A stretch of DNA of 7,259 bases, from contig DHZF01000100.1 in NCBI GenBank assembly GCA_002414505.1, forward strand, positions 1,472-8,730, written 5' to 3'. The notes below the pieces were generated by a model. That model made no database searches, was not told the DNA's origin, and saw only the letters and a program-made list of their open reading frames with translations. The DNA is from Hyphomonas sp. UBA5111 (lineage in GTDB: Bacteria; Pseudomonadota; Alphaproteobacteria; Caulobacterales; Hyphomonadaceae). The position numbers were made by a program, and so were the translations under genes. Positions 1-6,313 of the stretch are shown here, one piece after another; the first letter of the stretch is position 1; every line of letters starts with the position of its first letter.

Positions 1-1196
1 CCGATATAGGTCCGGCGGTGGCCGCGAATCTCGCTCTCGTCCCGCACGCCGCCTAGCGACACGCGCACAAAGTCGCGTCCGGTGGCTTCAGCGATGGAGC
101 GGCCAAGCGAGGTCTTGCCGACGCCCGGAGGGCCCACGAGGCAGAGGATCGGTCCCTTCATCTTGCCTGTGCGTTTCTGCACGGCGAGATATTCCAGGAT
201 CCGCTCTTTCACCTTGTCGAGACCATAATGGTCGTCATCAAGTTGCTTCTCGGCCTTGGCGAGATTGGTCTCGATTTCCTTGCGCGTGCCCCAAGGCAGG
301 GCCAGCAACCAGTCGAGATAATTCCGCACGACAGTCGATTCCGCAGACATCGGCGACATCTGACGCAGCTTCTTGATCTCGGCCTCGGCCTTGATCCGGG
401 CTTCTTCAGACAGCGGGGCGTCCGCAATCTTCTGCTCGAGGTCAGCCAGCTCATCGCGCTCGCCACCATCACCGCCCTGCTCACCCAGCTCGCGCTGAAT
501 CGCCTTCATCTGCTCGTTCAGGTAATATTCGCGCTGGGTCTTCTCCATCTGCCGCTTGACGCGGTTCTTGATCTTCCGCTCCATCTGCAACATGCCCATT
601 TCGCCTTCCATGAGGGCGAAGACCTTCTCGAGGCGATCCTTCGCATCGGGAAGTTCGAGCAATTCCTGCTTTTCGGAGAGTTTGACAGACAGGTTCGACG
701 CCACCGCATCAGCCAGACGGCCAGGCTCGGTGAGCGCAGCAATCGTGGTCACGGATTCCGGCGGGATCTTGCGGTTCAGCTTGACGTAATTTTCAAACTG
801 CTCCTGCACGGCCCGCATCAGCGCCTGCACGTCATCATCGGTGCCTTGGGCCTCGTCATAGGCTTCGACTTCGGCTTCAAAATATTCACCGCGGTCATGC
901 AGCTGGTTCAGGCGTGCGCGCGTCTTGCCCTCGACCAGCACTTTTACCGTCCCGTCCGGCAGCTTCAGCAGCTGAAGGATGGTGGCGATCGTACCGACTT
1001 CGTGAACGTCGCCCCAATCCGGATCGTCGATCGCAGCGTCGCGCTGGGCCACCAGCATAATTTCATTATCGGCCTCTTCGATCATTTCGAGGGCCCGAAC
1101 AGACTTGTCCCGTCCCACGAACAGGGGCGCAACCATGTCTGGAAACACGACGATGTCCCGCAACGGCAACACCGGAAGGTTCTTTATACTTGGCAT
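1..1196 (-). CDS. lon: Lon ATP-dependent serine protease, N-terminal 398 residues (partial, cut by window edge)
   Basis: Lon is a cytoplasmic hexameric AAA+ protease that unfolds and degrades damaged proteins and short-lived regulators. The minus strand, read from ATG at 1196, gives MPSIKNLPVLPLRDIVVFPD, the typical start of the Lon substrate-binding N domain. A charged helical stretch containing EKTQREYYLNEQMKAIQREL follows (around residues 190-215 by comparison with the family). The Walker A motif GPPGVGKT is at residues 355-362, with the ATP-binding lysine K361, almost the same position as in E. coli Lon (K362). The visible part ends in GGVRDESEIRGHRRTYI, highly conserved after Walker A. 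Walker B and the Ser-Lys protease domain lie outside the window. The start is fixed by an AAGGAGG ribosome binding site 8 bases upstream and by the family N-terminus. The reading frame is open to base 1 with no frameshift. Identity is near certain from these motifs; regulation by heat shock is inferred only from a promoter-like site upstream. Confidence 0.97.
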   Translation of the reverse strand, partial: MPSIKNLPVLPLRDIVVFPDMVAPLFVGRDKSVRALEMIEEADNEIMLVAQRDAAIDDPDWGDVHEVGTIATILQLLKLPDGTVKVLVEGKTRARLNQLHDRGEYFEAEVEAYDEAQGTDDDVQALMRAVQEQFENYVKLNRKIPPESVTTIAALTEPGRLADAVASNLSVKLSEKQELLELPDAKDRLEKVFALMEGEMGMLQMERKIKNRVKRQMEKTQREYYLNEQMKAIQRELGEQGGDGGERDELADLEQKIADAPLSEEARIKAEAEIKKLRQMSPMSAESTVVRNYLDWLLALPWGTRKEIETNLAKAEKQLDDDHYGLDKVKERILEYLAVQKRTGKMKGPILCLVGPPGVGKTSLGRSIAEATGRDFVRVSLGGVRDESEIRGHRRTYI

Positions 1197-1204
1197 CTAC
1201 AATG

Positions 1205-1211
1205 CCTCCTT
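1205..1211 (-). promoter_or_regulatory. Ribosome binding site of lon
   Basis: On the minus strand the bases read AAGGAGG, a complete anti-16S match, with 8 bases before the ATG at 1196. It confirms the Lon start and suggests efficient translation. Confidence 0.85.
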
Positions 1212-1250
1212 CTTCAAATTGAGCCCCGACTGGGCGGCAGCTCAGGATAC

Positions 1251-1313
1251 CCTGCCTGCCGAAGATGGCAGGAGTCGGGCGTTTCACCAGATGTGGAGGG
1301 CGAGGCAGGCAGG
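1251..1313. repeat. 10-bp inverted repeat plus local hairpin in the lon leader
   Basis: CCTGCCTGCC at 1251-1260 is the exact reverse complement of GGCAGGCAGG at 1304-1313, 43 bases away. The left arm can instead pair locally: CCTGCC (1255-1260) with GGCAGG (1267-1272) around a six-base loop. The right arm lies in the spacer of the candidate lon promoter and the left arm in its transcribed leader. It could be an operator or a leader structure, or chance in GC-rich DNA. Apart from this, the promoter and the ribosome binding site, I see nothing in 1197-1366. Confidence 0.4.
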
Positions 1314-1319
1314 TTCAAG
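1289..1319 (-). promoter_or_regulatory. Candidate heat-shock (sigma-32-like) promoter of lon
   Basis: On the minus strand GGCTTGAAC (CTTGAAC at 1319-1313) is followed after 16 bases by CCACATCT (1296-1289). The sigma-32 consensus is CTTGAA near -35 and CCCCATNT near -10, so the -10 half matches 7 of 8 positions; the spacer is at the long end of the usual range. Transcription would begin near 1282, leaving a leader of about 85 bases before lon. lon is a classical heat-shock gene, which makes the match more credible, but it rests on inspection only. Confidence 0.4.
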
Positions 1320-1366
1320 CCACCGAATGCTCAGGAAATCCCCTCCCTTGTGGAAACTGTCTGCAA

Positions 1367-2668
1367 TCAGGGCATTGCGGCTTTTCTGGCCTTCTCCGTC
1401 CGGGATTCATTTTTCTGGTTGGCCAGAAAAGCGGAGAAAACCCCCAATTTCCTGTCCGGCGCCTCGCCCGCGCCCAGATGGCGCAATTGTTCATAATACC
1501 ATGCCTGCGCGCCAAACCCATTCAGGGCTTTTACCAGTTTGAGCGGGGAATTGGGCCCGAGCAGGCCGGGGCAGAGGCGCAGTTTCTTCTCCCACTGCTC
1601 GGCTGCGGCCAATTCCCCGGAGAGGAGCCGTTTGGGCGTGTCGGTCTCAACGCAGAGCGGCCGGCCGAGGCCGATCAGGTCCGCCTCCCCTTCTGTGAGC
1701 GCCGAATTCATCGCCTCGACCGTACGGAAGCCGCCTGTCACCATGAGGGGCAAACGGCTGCGTTCCTGCACCGCCTTGGCGTATTTCAGGAAGTAGGCTT
1801 CCCGCTTGCGCGTCGATTCCCGGACGCCCTGTTCGAAGACCGGCTCCAGCCCGTCCATATCCATCATCCGGGGCTGCTCGTAATTGCCGCCGGAGATCTC
1901 GACAAAGTCCACGCCCAACTCGTTGAGGATGTCGATGACCGCGAGACAGTCCTCGAAACTGAACCCGCCTTTTTGAAAGTCCGCCGAATTGAGCTTCACC
2001 GAGACCGAGAAGCCCGGCCCGGCCGCCACGCGGGCTGCGCCCACACACTCGACCAGGAGCCGCGCGCGGTTTTCCAGCGGGCCGCCATAATCATCCTCGC
2101 GCAGGTTCGCGAGCGGCGAGAGGAAGGAGGAGAGCAAATAGCCATGCGCTGCATGGACCTGAACGCCGTCAAACCCGGCCTGCTTCGCCACGCTGGCGGC
2201 CGTCCCGAAGCCCTCGACCACGGCCCGGATCTCCTCCCGGGTCATCGCGCGGGGCTGGCCGAACTGACCGCCTGGCAGGCCAAGGGCGACCGGGCTCGGC
2301 GCGGCGGGACGGGGATTGACCAGTTTCGGGGTCTGGCGCCCGGCATGGCTGACCTGCATGATCATCGCCGCTCCGTGCGATTTGCCCGCGGCGGCCCAGC
2401 GCGAGAACATGTCCATCTCTTCATTTGACGGCGTGCCATCTATGACCACATTCCCGGCACGCTCGAGATGATTGCGGTCAATCTGGACATTTCCGGTGAT
2501 CATCCCGCCAATGCCGCCTTCCGCCCAGCGGCGATACAATGTCAGATGAGCTTCAGTTACCCGGTTGCGAGGATCGGCGAGTCCCTCTGTCATTGCTGCC
2601 TTCACAAGCCGATTGGGGAAGGTAAGCCCGCTCTCCAGGGTTAACGCCGTATTAATCGAGGCTGTCAT
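1367..2668 (-). CDS. NADH:flavin oxidoreductase / Old Yellow Enzyme family protein, single FMN domain
   Basis: A 433-residue cytoplasmic FMN enzyme predicted to use NAD(P)H to reduce an unsaturated carbonyl or related substrate; the true substrate cannot be read from sequence. It forms a TIM barrel: NRLVKAAMTE (19-28) at the first strand; MQVSHAGRQ (104-112) with Q105, a family flavin contact; HAAHGYLLSSFLSP (172-185), whose H172/H175 pair is the substrate- and nicotinamide-binding site; YGGPLENRARL (194-204); the SVKLNS strand (223-228); and the phosphate-binding TGGF (311-314) and GLGRP (333-337). It lacks the C-terminal iron-sulfur and FAD/NAD modules of the roughly 650-residue 2,4-dienoyl-CoA reductases. 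I chose ATG 2668 because GGGAGAG sits about 7 bases upstream and TASINTALTLESGLTFPNRLVKAAM matches the family start; ATGs at 2683 and 2743 are in frame, but the latter would overlap parE. It runs towards lon but has a 170-base gap, so co-transcription is uncertain. Confidence 0.92.
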   Translation of the reverse strand: MTASINTALTLESGLTFPNRLVKAAMTEGLADPRNRVTEAHLTLYRRWAEGGIGGMITGNVQIDRNHLERAGNVVIDGTPSNEEMDMFSRWAAAGKSHGAAMIMQVSHAGRQTPKLVNPRPAAPSPVALGLPGGQFGQPRAMTREEIRAVVEGFGTAASVAKQAGFDGVQVHAAHGYLLSSFLSPLANLREDDYGGPLENRARLLVECVGAARVAAGPGFSVSVKLNSADFQKGGFSFEDCLAVIDILNELGVDFVEISGGNYEQPRMMDMDGLEPVFEQGVRESTRKREAYFLKYAKAVQERSRLPLMVTGGFRTVEAMNSALTEGEADLIGLGRPLCVETDTPKRLLSGELAAAEQWEKKLRLCPGLLGPNSPLKLVKALNGFGAQAWYYEQLRHLGAGEAPDRKLGVFSAFLANQKNESRTEKARKAAMP

Positions 2669-2721
2669 CTTATGCTCTCCCATATCGACATTGAGTCGCC
2701 CGCCCTTATCGGAGACATCAT
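2669..2721. promoter_or_regulatory. 53-base divergent intergenic region between the oxidoreductase and parE
   Basis: Both genes must be driven from this short gap or from within each other's 5' ends. It holds the two ribosome binding sites: GGGAGAG on the minus strand and GGAG (2711-2714), 7 bases before the parE ATG, on the plus strand. It also holds one GANTC site (GAGTC, 2693-2697), the target of the CcrM methylase in many alphaproteobacteria. I could not find a convincing -35/-10 pair for either gene. Confidence 0.6.
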
Positions 2722-4713
2722 ATGGCAGCCGCCAAGCAAGCAAAGCTGTTTGACCAAATGAGTACAGAAAGTACCGGCTATTCCGCCAAGGATATCGAGG
2801 TCCTTGAAGGCCTCGAACCTGTCCGCAAACGCCCCGGCATGTATATCGGCGGCACGGATGAGCGCGCCTATCACCATTTGTTCGCTGAAGTCCTGGACAA
2901 TTCCATGGATGAAGCTGTGGCCGGCCATGCCAGCCGGATCGAGATCAGGCTCGATGCCGACGGGTTTCTGGCTGTGACCGATAATGGCCGCGGCATTCCG
3001 GTCGATCCGCACCCGAAATTCCCGAAGAAGTCCGCCCTGGAAGTCATCATGACGACGCTGCATGCAGGCGGCAAATTCTCCGACAAGGCCTATGAGACGG
3101 CCGGCGGCCTGCACGGCGTCGGTATTTCCGTCGTCAATGCGCTGTCGGAACTGGTCGAGGTGGAAGTCGCGCGTGACAAGATTCTCTATCGCCAGACCTT
3201 TTCGCGCGGCATTCCGCAGGACAAGCTGAAAAAGGTCGGTACGGCCCCGAACCGCCGCGGCACGTCGGTCAAGTTCAAGCCGGATTTCCAGATCTTCGGC
3301 GAAAAGATGCGTTTCCGCCCGGCCCGCCTGTTCCAGATGGCGCGGTCGAAAGCCTATCTCTATCGCGGCGTCGAAGTGCGCTGGAGCTGTGACCCTTCCC
3401 TGCTGCCGGAAGACTCCAAGGTCCCGGCCGAAGCCACTCTCTCCTATCCGAATGGTCTCGCAGACCAGCTGGACGAGGTCTTCAAGGGCAAGGCGACAAT
3501 CACCGACGCGGCCTTTACCGGCCTGGTCGACCAGGGCGGCGAAGGCAAGGTCGAATGGGCGATTGCCTGGACGCGCGCCGGCTTTGGCGAGGCGGACGGC
3601 TTTTCCCGCTCCTATTGTAACACCATTCCGACCCCGGATGGCGGCACGCACGAAGCCGGCTTCCGCTCGGCCATCACCAAGGGCCTGCGCAATTTCGGGG
3701 AGCTGACCGGCAACAAGAAAGCCTCCGAGATCACGGCCGAAGACATCATGGGCCATTCCGGCCTGCTCTTGTCGGTTTTCATCAAGGGCCCGGAATTCGT
3801 CGGCCAGACCAAGGACAAGCTGTCGACCACGGCCGCGTTCCGTCTCGTTGAAAACTCCGTGCGCGACCGGTTCGACCATTGGCTGGCCGGCAGCCCCAAA
3901 GAAGCCGACAAATTGCTGAGCTGGGCCGTCGAGCGCGCCGAAGAACGCCAGCGCCGCCGCAAGGCCAAGGATATCAGCCGCAAATCGGCCACCAAGAAAC
4001 TGCGCCTGCCGGGCAAACTGGCCGACTGTTCCAACAAGGGCCCGGACGGCACCGAACTCTTCCTCGTCGAGGGCGACTCGGCTGGTGGCTCCGCCAAACA
4101 GGCGCGCGACCGCAAGACCCAGGCGCTCTTGCCGCTCAGAGGCAAGATTCTCAACGTGCTGGGCGCGGCCTCGTCCAAGCTGGGCAGCAATCAGGAGATC
4201 AACGATCTGACTCAGGCCTTGGGCGTGAGCCTTGGCAGCAAGTTCAACCTCGACGATCTGCGCTATGACAAGATCATCATCATGACCGACGCCGATGTCG
4301 ACGGCGCGCATATCGCGGCGCTGCTGATGACCTTCTTCTTCACCCAGATGCGGCCGATGATCGACGCAGGGCATTTGTATCTGGCCTGCCCGCCGCTCTA
4401 CCGCCTGACCCAAGGGTCAAAACGGGTCTATTGCCTCGATGAGGCCGAGCGTGATCTATGGCTGGAAAAGGGGCTGGGGGGCAAGGGCAAGATCGACGTC
4501 AGCCGCTTCAAGGGTCTGGGCGAGATGGACGCCAAGGATTTGAAAGAAACGACGATGGACCCCAACTCGCGCAAACTCATCCGCGTGACCATTGACGAGG
4601 ATGAACCGGGCGAAACCGGCGACCTCGTGGAACGCCTGATGGGCAAGAAGCCGGAACTGCGGTTCCAGTATATCTCCGAAAATGCGCGGTTCGTGGAGGA
4701 GTTGGATGTTTGA
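2722..4713 (+). CDS. parE: DNA topoisomerase IV subunit B (ParE)
   Basis: ParE is the ATPase subunit of topoisomerase IV (ParC2-ParE2), which decatenates sister chromosomes. The 663-residue protein is complete. The GHKL ATPase domain shows GMYIGGTDE (39-47), EVLDNSMDEA (56-65) with the likely catalytic base E56, DNGRGIP (87-93), HAGGKF (114-119) and GGLHGVG (128-134). The transducer domain carries the QTK loop (362-364; K364 contacts the ATP gamma-phosphate). The TOPRIM domain has LVEGDSAGG (448-456) with E450, PLRGKILNV (471-479) and DADVDGAHI (523-531) with metal ligands D523, D525 and D527. The end, ENARFVEELDV, is the usual alphaproteobacterial ParE terminus. Length and lack of the large C-terminal insert separate it from GyrB (about 800 residues). 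ATG 2722 has GGAG 7 bases upstream. Its stop TGA (4711-4713) overlaps the TTG start of the next gene. No parC is nearby, as is common. Confidence 0.97.
   Translation: MAAAKQAKLFDQMSTESTGYSAKDIEVLEGLEPVRKRPGMYIGGTDERAYHHLFAEVLDNSMDEAVAGHASRIEIRLDADGFLAVTDNGRGIPVDPHPKFPKKSALEVIMTTLHAGGKFSDKAYETAGGLHGVGISVVNALSELVEVEVARDKILYRQTFSRGIPQDKLKKVGTAPNRRGTSVKFKPDFQIFGEKMRFRPARLFQMARSKAYLYRGVEVRWSCDPSLLPEDSKVPAEATLSYPNGLADQLDEVFKGKATITDAAFTGLVDQGGEGKVEWAIAWTRAGFGEADGFSRSYCNTIPTPDGGTHEAGFRSAITKGLRNFGELTGNKKASEITAEDIMGHSGLLLSVFIKGPEFVGQTKDKLSTTAAFRLVENSVRDRFDHWLAGSPKEADKLLSWAVERAEERQRRRKAKDISRKSATKKLRLPGKLADCSNKGPDGTELFLVEGDSAGGSAKQARDRKTQALLPLRGKILNVLGAASSKLGSNQEINDLTQALGVSLGSKFNLDDLRYDKIIIMTDADVDGAHIAALLMTFFFTQMRPMIDAGHLYLACPPLYRLTQGSKRVYCLDEAERDLWLEKGLGGKGKIDVSRFKGLGEMDAKDLKETTMDPNSRKLIRVTIDEDEPGETGDLVERLMGKKPELRFQYISENARFVEELDV
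4695..4701 (+). promoter_or_regulatory. Ribosome binding site for the DUF4238 gene, inside the parE 3' end
   Basis: GGAGGAG lies 8 bases before the TTG at 4710. It is made of the last GAG GAG glutamate codons of ParE, so it may be a fortunate by-product of parE coding. It still supports the TTG start and translation of the two genes as a coupled pair. Confidence 0.6.
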
Positions 4714-5666
4714 GCGCACCTAAACGGCATCATTATGTTCCAAGAGTTTATTTAGAAGAGTTCACCTCCGACGATGGTAAGCTGCTCGTGATTGAAAAAC
4801 CTTCGGGAAAATGCTTCCCGTCAGTTCCTTCGAACGCAGCAGTCATTGCGCATCAAAACACAGTTTACTTCGACGATGGTACTAAGGACCAAGAAACAGT
4901 CGAAAGCTTCTTTGGTAATATTGAGCAAGATTATCCTCGCTATCTCCAACAAGTTCGTGACGGTTACATAGATGGTGACACGATCGATTTTTTTGTGACA
5001 CTTTCAATTCACCAAAGAATGAGGACGCCACGAGTACGGAAACAGCTTGCTGATTTGGTCGTTCAGTTTGATGAAAAAGGTGCCTTGGATCATTTAAAGC
5101 ATACGTTCTCTGCTCACGAACTCTCGCTTTTAAACAAAGCAAAAGGTCGCGACAAAAAGGCGTTGAATCAATTAGGTCTTTCGTTGTCAGGACACTATGC
5201 TATCTCCACAGGTTTGATCTTAGAGGGAATGCGTTTCGCGTTTCTTCGAAACGAAACGGATTTGAATTTAGTCTCATGTGACAACCCCGCGACCGTGTCA
5301 GGAGTTTCTATTGATAGACGTCAAACTACCGGCTTATTGCCTCTTCCAAGCAATCGTCGCGTCCTAATCTTTCCAATTTCGAGAGACTTTTTGCTTTACG
5401 GCGATACAACTTTGAAGTCGGAGCTAGGCTTTATCGTGTTTCGCGATAAACCGACACTTCGCCGCGCAACGGTAACTCGTGTGAACAATCTGACGGCGCT
5501 GTCAGCTGATCGCTACGTGTTTCAGTCAGAGGACCAAGCTAGGCCACAAACAAGCTGCATTCGCAACCGATTGGACGACGAAAAACAAGCACTTCGAGTA
5601 TTCAGAGGTCCATTTTCAAAATGCTTATCCGAAGCAGTGCGGGATCTTCGAAGTCTGGCGTTATGA
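4710..5666 (+). CDS. DUF4238 family protein, AT-rich, TTG start overlapping the parE stop
   Basis: A 318-residue protein of unknown function. Family hallmarks in order: KRHHYVPRVYLEEF (5-18), the N-terminal signature; ETVESFFGNIEQDYP (62-76); HQRMRTPRVRKQ (101-112); SCDNPATV (189-196), the counterpart of the usual SDNP motif; and PLPSNRRVLIFPIS (211-224). No signal peptide or membrane segment is visible, so it should be cytoplasmic. The TTG start shares bases with the parE stop and has a strong ribosome binding site; the only nearby ATG (4706) opens a five-codon frame. G/C is clearly low (25 of 60 counted at 5221-5280, against 40 of 60 at 4021-4080 in parE), and codon use includes TTA, TTT and AGA, rare in the neighbours. 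This suggests recent horizontal gain, inserted exactly at the end of parE so that it borrows the parE transcript. No recombinase or partner toxin/defence gene is beside it. Membership is firm; any function would be a guess. Confidence 0.88.
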   Translation: MSAPKRHHYVPRVYLEEFTSDDGKLLVIEKPSGKCFPSVPSNAAVIAHQNTVYFDDGTKDQETVESFFGNIEQDYPRYLQQVRDGYIDGDTIDFFVTLSIHQRMRTPRVRKQLADLVVQFDEKGALDHLKHTFSAHELSLLNKAKGRDKKALNQLGLSLSGHYAISTGLILEGMRFAFLRNETDLNLVSCDNPATVSGVSIDRRQTTGLLPLPSNRRVLIFPISRDFLLYGDTTLKSELGFIVFRDKPTLRRATVTRVNNLTALSADRYVFQSEDQARPQTSCIRNRLDDEKQALRVFRGPFSKCLSEAVRDLRSLAL

Positions 5667-5744
5667 AGTTTGCTGGGAAGAAGACATTGGTTGAATGTCT
5701 TTGACCATAACGCGCGGAATCAAGGCGCGCAGCGCCGCCGCGCG

Positions 5745-5776
5745 ATCGCCGGGCCGCCCCCCGGCCTGGCGATTTT
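5745..5776 (+). terminator. Strong hairpin with short T run; probable terminator for parE-DUF4238
   Basis: The left arm ATCGCCGGGCCG (5745-5756) pairs over all 12 bases with CGGCCTGGCGAT (5762-5773), with a single G-U wobble, around a five-C loop. The right arm runs into TTTT (5773-5776), a short U tract. Its place, 79 bases after the DUF4238 stop on the same strand, fits an intrinsic terminator. The T run is short, and the hairpin may be part of a repeat element. Confidence 0.5.
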
Positions 5777-5874
5777 GAGGTGTTGCGCGCCGTCTTGGGG
5801 TCACACTTATTTGGCAGGGATAAAGTGGCAGCCACAACCGTTGCCTCGCCAGACCGCGGCCCGTCGACCGCACG

Positions 5875-5940
5875 GCGGCCTCTCCCGAGGACAACGCGCG
5901 ACAGGCCGCATGAGATCCCCGCTTTCGCAAGGATGACAGG
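5875..5940. repeat. REP-like interspersed palindromic repeat, degenerate copy
   Basis: On the minus strand the core reads ATCCTTGCGAAAGCGGGGAT (5934-5915), and adjoining bases translate as VILAKAGIS or SSLRKRGS, the familiar spurious peptides of a dispersed repeat with core ATCCCCGCTTTCGCGGGGAT found across proteobacterial genomes. Here the outer stem ATCC/GGAT and inner GC/GC pair, but a CC/AA mismatch breaks the palindrome. Next to it GCGGCCT (5875-5881) pairs with AGGCCGC (5903-5909). The link to the repeat family is from memory of its look; copy number in this genome is not visible here. Confidence 0.5.
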
Positions 5941-6135
5941 GGAAGGGGGATGGCCCCCATCACGCCCCTTGTCGCCGCCCCTCGGCCCGCTTATCTTCCA
6001 TGATGCAGCACCGGCCCCGCGCCGTGCCTGCTGCGCCCGAGGGCTCATCGCCCTGACCCTGTCAGGCCCCCTGATCCCCTGAGCACGACCCGGCCTGGCA
6101 CCCTGCCTGACCGGGATCATTCAGGAGACACTCCC

Positions 6136-6267
6136 ATGTCCAAAGGAAAAAGCCAGAGCAACCGCGAGGCCAAGAAGCCCAAGAAGGAAAAGCCCAAGGT
6201 TCTCGCCACCGCGAATTCCAACAGTGGCAAGAACGCCACCGTGATCGCGGGCAAAGCGGTCAAGTAA
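6136..6267 (+). CDS. Small lysine-rich basic protein, 43 residues
   Basis: A complete small gene, too short for most gene callers. ATG 6136 follows AGGAGA (6123-6128) at a 7-base spacing and the frame closes with TAA at 6265-6267. The product begins MSKGKSQSNREAKKPKKEKP and has 11 lysines and one arginine against two glutamates; it has no Cys, Trp, Tyr, Phe, His or Asp. There is no signal peptide or membrane helix; it is probably disordered and cytoplasmic, and may bind nucleic acid, which is inference from charge only. The NREAKKPKKEKPK segment resembles short uncharacterised proteins I recall from many proteobacteria, with a conserved basic N-terminal half and variable tail, but I cannot verify this here. 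It stands alone, after the palindrome-rich stretch, and is convergent with the transglycosylase gene. Confidence 0.75.
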   Translation: MSKGKSQSNREAKKPKKEKPKVLATANSNSGKNATVIAGKAVK

Positions 6268-6279
6268 ACGCTGGGTCGG

Positions 6280-6302
6280 CATTCGCGCAATCGGCGCGGA
6301 TG
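6280..6302. terminator. Hairpin between convergent genes, possible bidirectional terminator
   Basis: CATTCGCGC (6280-6288) pairs with GCGCGGATG (6294-6302) over 9 bases with one G-U wobble and a five-base loop. It lies in the 46-base gap between the small gene's stop and the transglycosylase stop, where a two-way terminator is expected. There is no T run on either side, so this is a weak call. Confidence 0.4.
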
Positions 6303-6313
6303 TGGCCTGCCCC

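Larger units (their letters stand above)
5667..6135. other. 469-base palindrome-rich non-coding stretch
   Basis: Open frames here have no ribosome binding site or recognisable product, and they translate into arginine/proline/alanine-rich strings typical of non-coding GC-rich DNA. The first 35 or so bases after the DUF4238 stop still look like foreign, lower-GC sequence; from about 5708 the host-like composition resumes. The stretch contains a terminator-like hairpin (5745-5776), a dispersed-repeat-like block (about 5875-5940), a GGGGG-ATGG-CCCCC hairpin (5945-5958), a CCTGAC-CCT-GTCAGG hairpin (6052-6066), and TGATCCC/GGGATCA arms (6072-6078 and 6113-6119) just before the small gene. Confidence 0.6.

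Noticed and set aside
228..1496. 422-codon plus-strand open frame opposite lon
   Set aside because: Antisense to conserved Lon coding sequence; its composition is typical of a shadow frame and no domain is recognisable.
1265..2428. 387-codon plus-strand open frame opposite the oxidoreductase
   Set aside because: Antisense to a gene with intact TIM-barrel flavoenzyme motifs; no domain of its own.
2669..2743. Longer oxidoreductase with start at 2743 or 2683
   Set aside because: The extra residues do not match the family and the 2743 start would overlap parE; ATG 2668 has the best upstream GGGAGAG.
2717..2743. TATGAT on the minus strand as a -10 box for the oxidoreductase
   Set aside because: The only partner is TTGCTT at a 15-base spacing, matching the -35 consensus at three bases, so the pair is not convincing.
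2665..4413. 582-codon open frame on the minus strand opposite parE
   Set aside because: It is antisense to a gene with all ParE motifs, has no recognisable domain, and arises from the GC-biased codon use of parE.
4706..4723. ATG overlapping the parE end as a start for the next gene
   Set aside because: It is in another frame and stops after five codons; TTG at 4710 is in frame with the DUF4238 signature and has better ribosome binding site spacing.
5602..6120. 172-codon minus-strand frame and overlapping plus-strand frames across the gap
   Set aside because: They translate palindromic repeats, cross the compositional boundary, run into the DUF4238 3' end and have no ribosome binding site.
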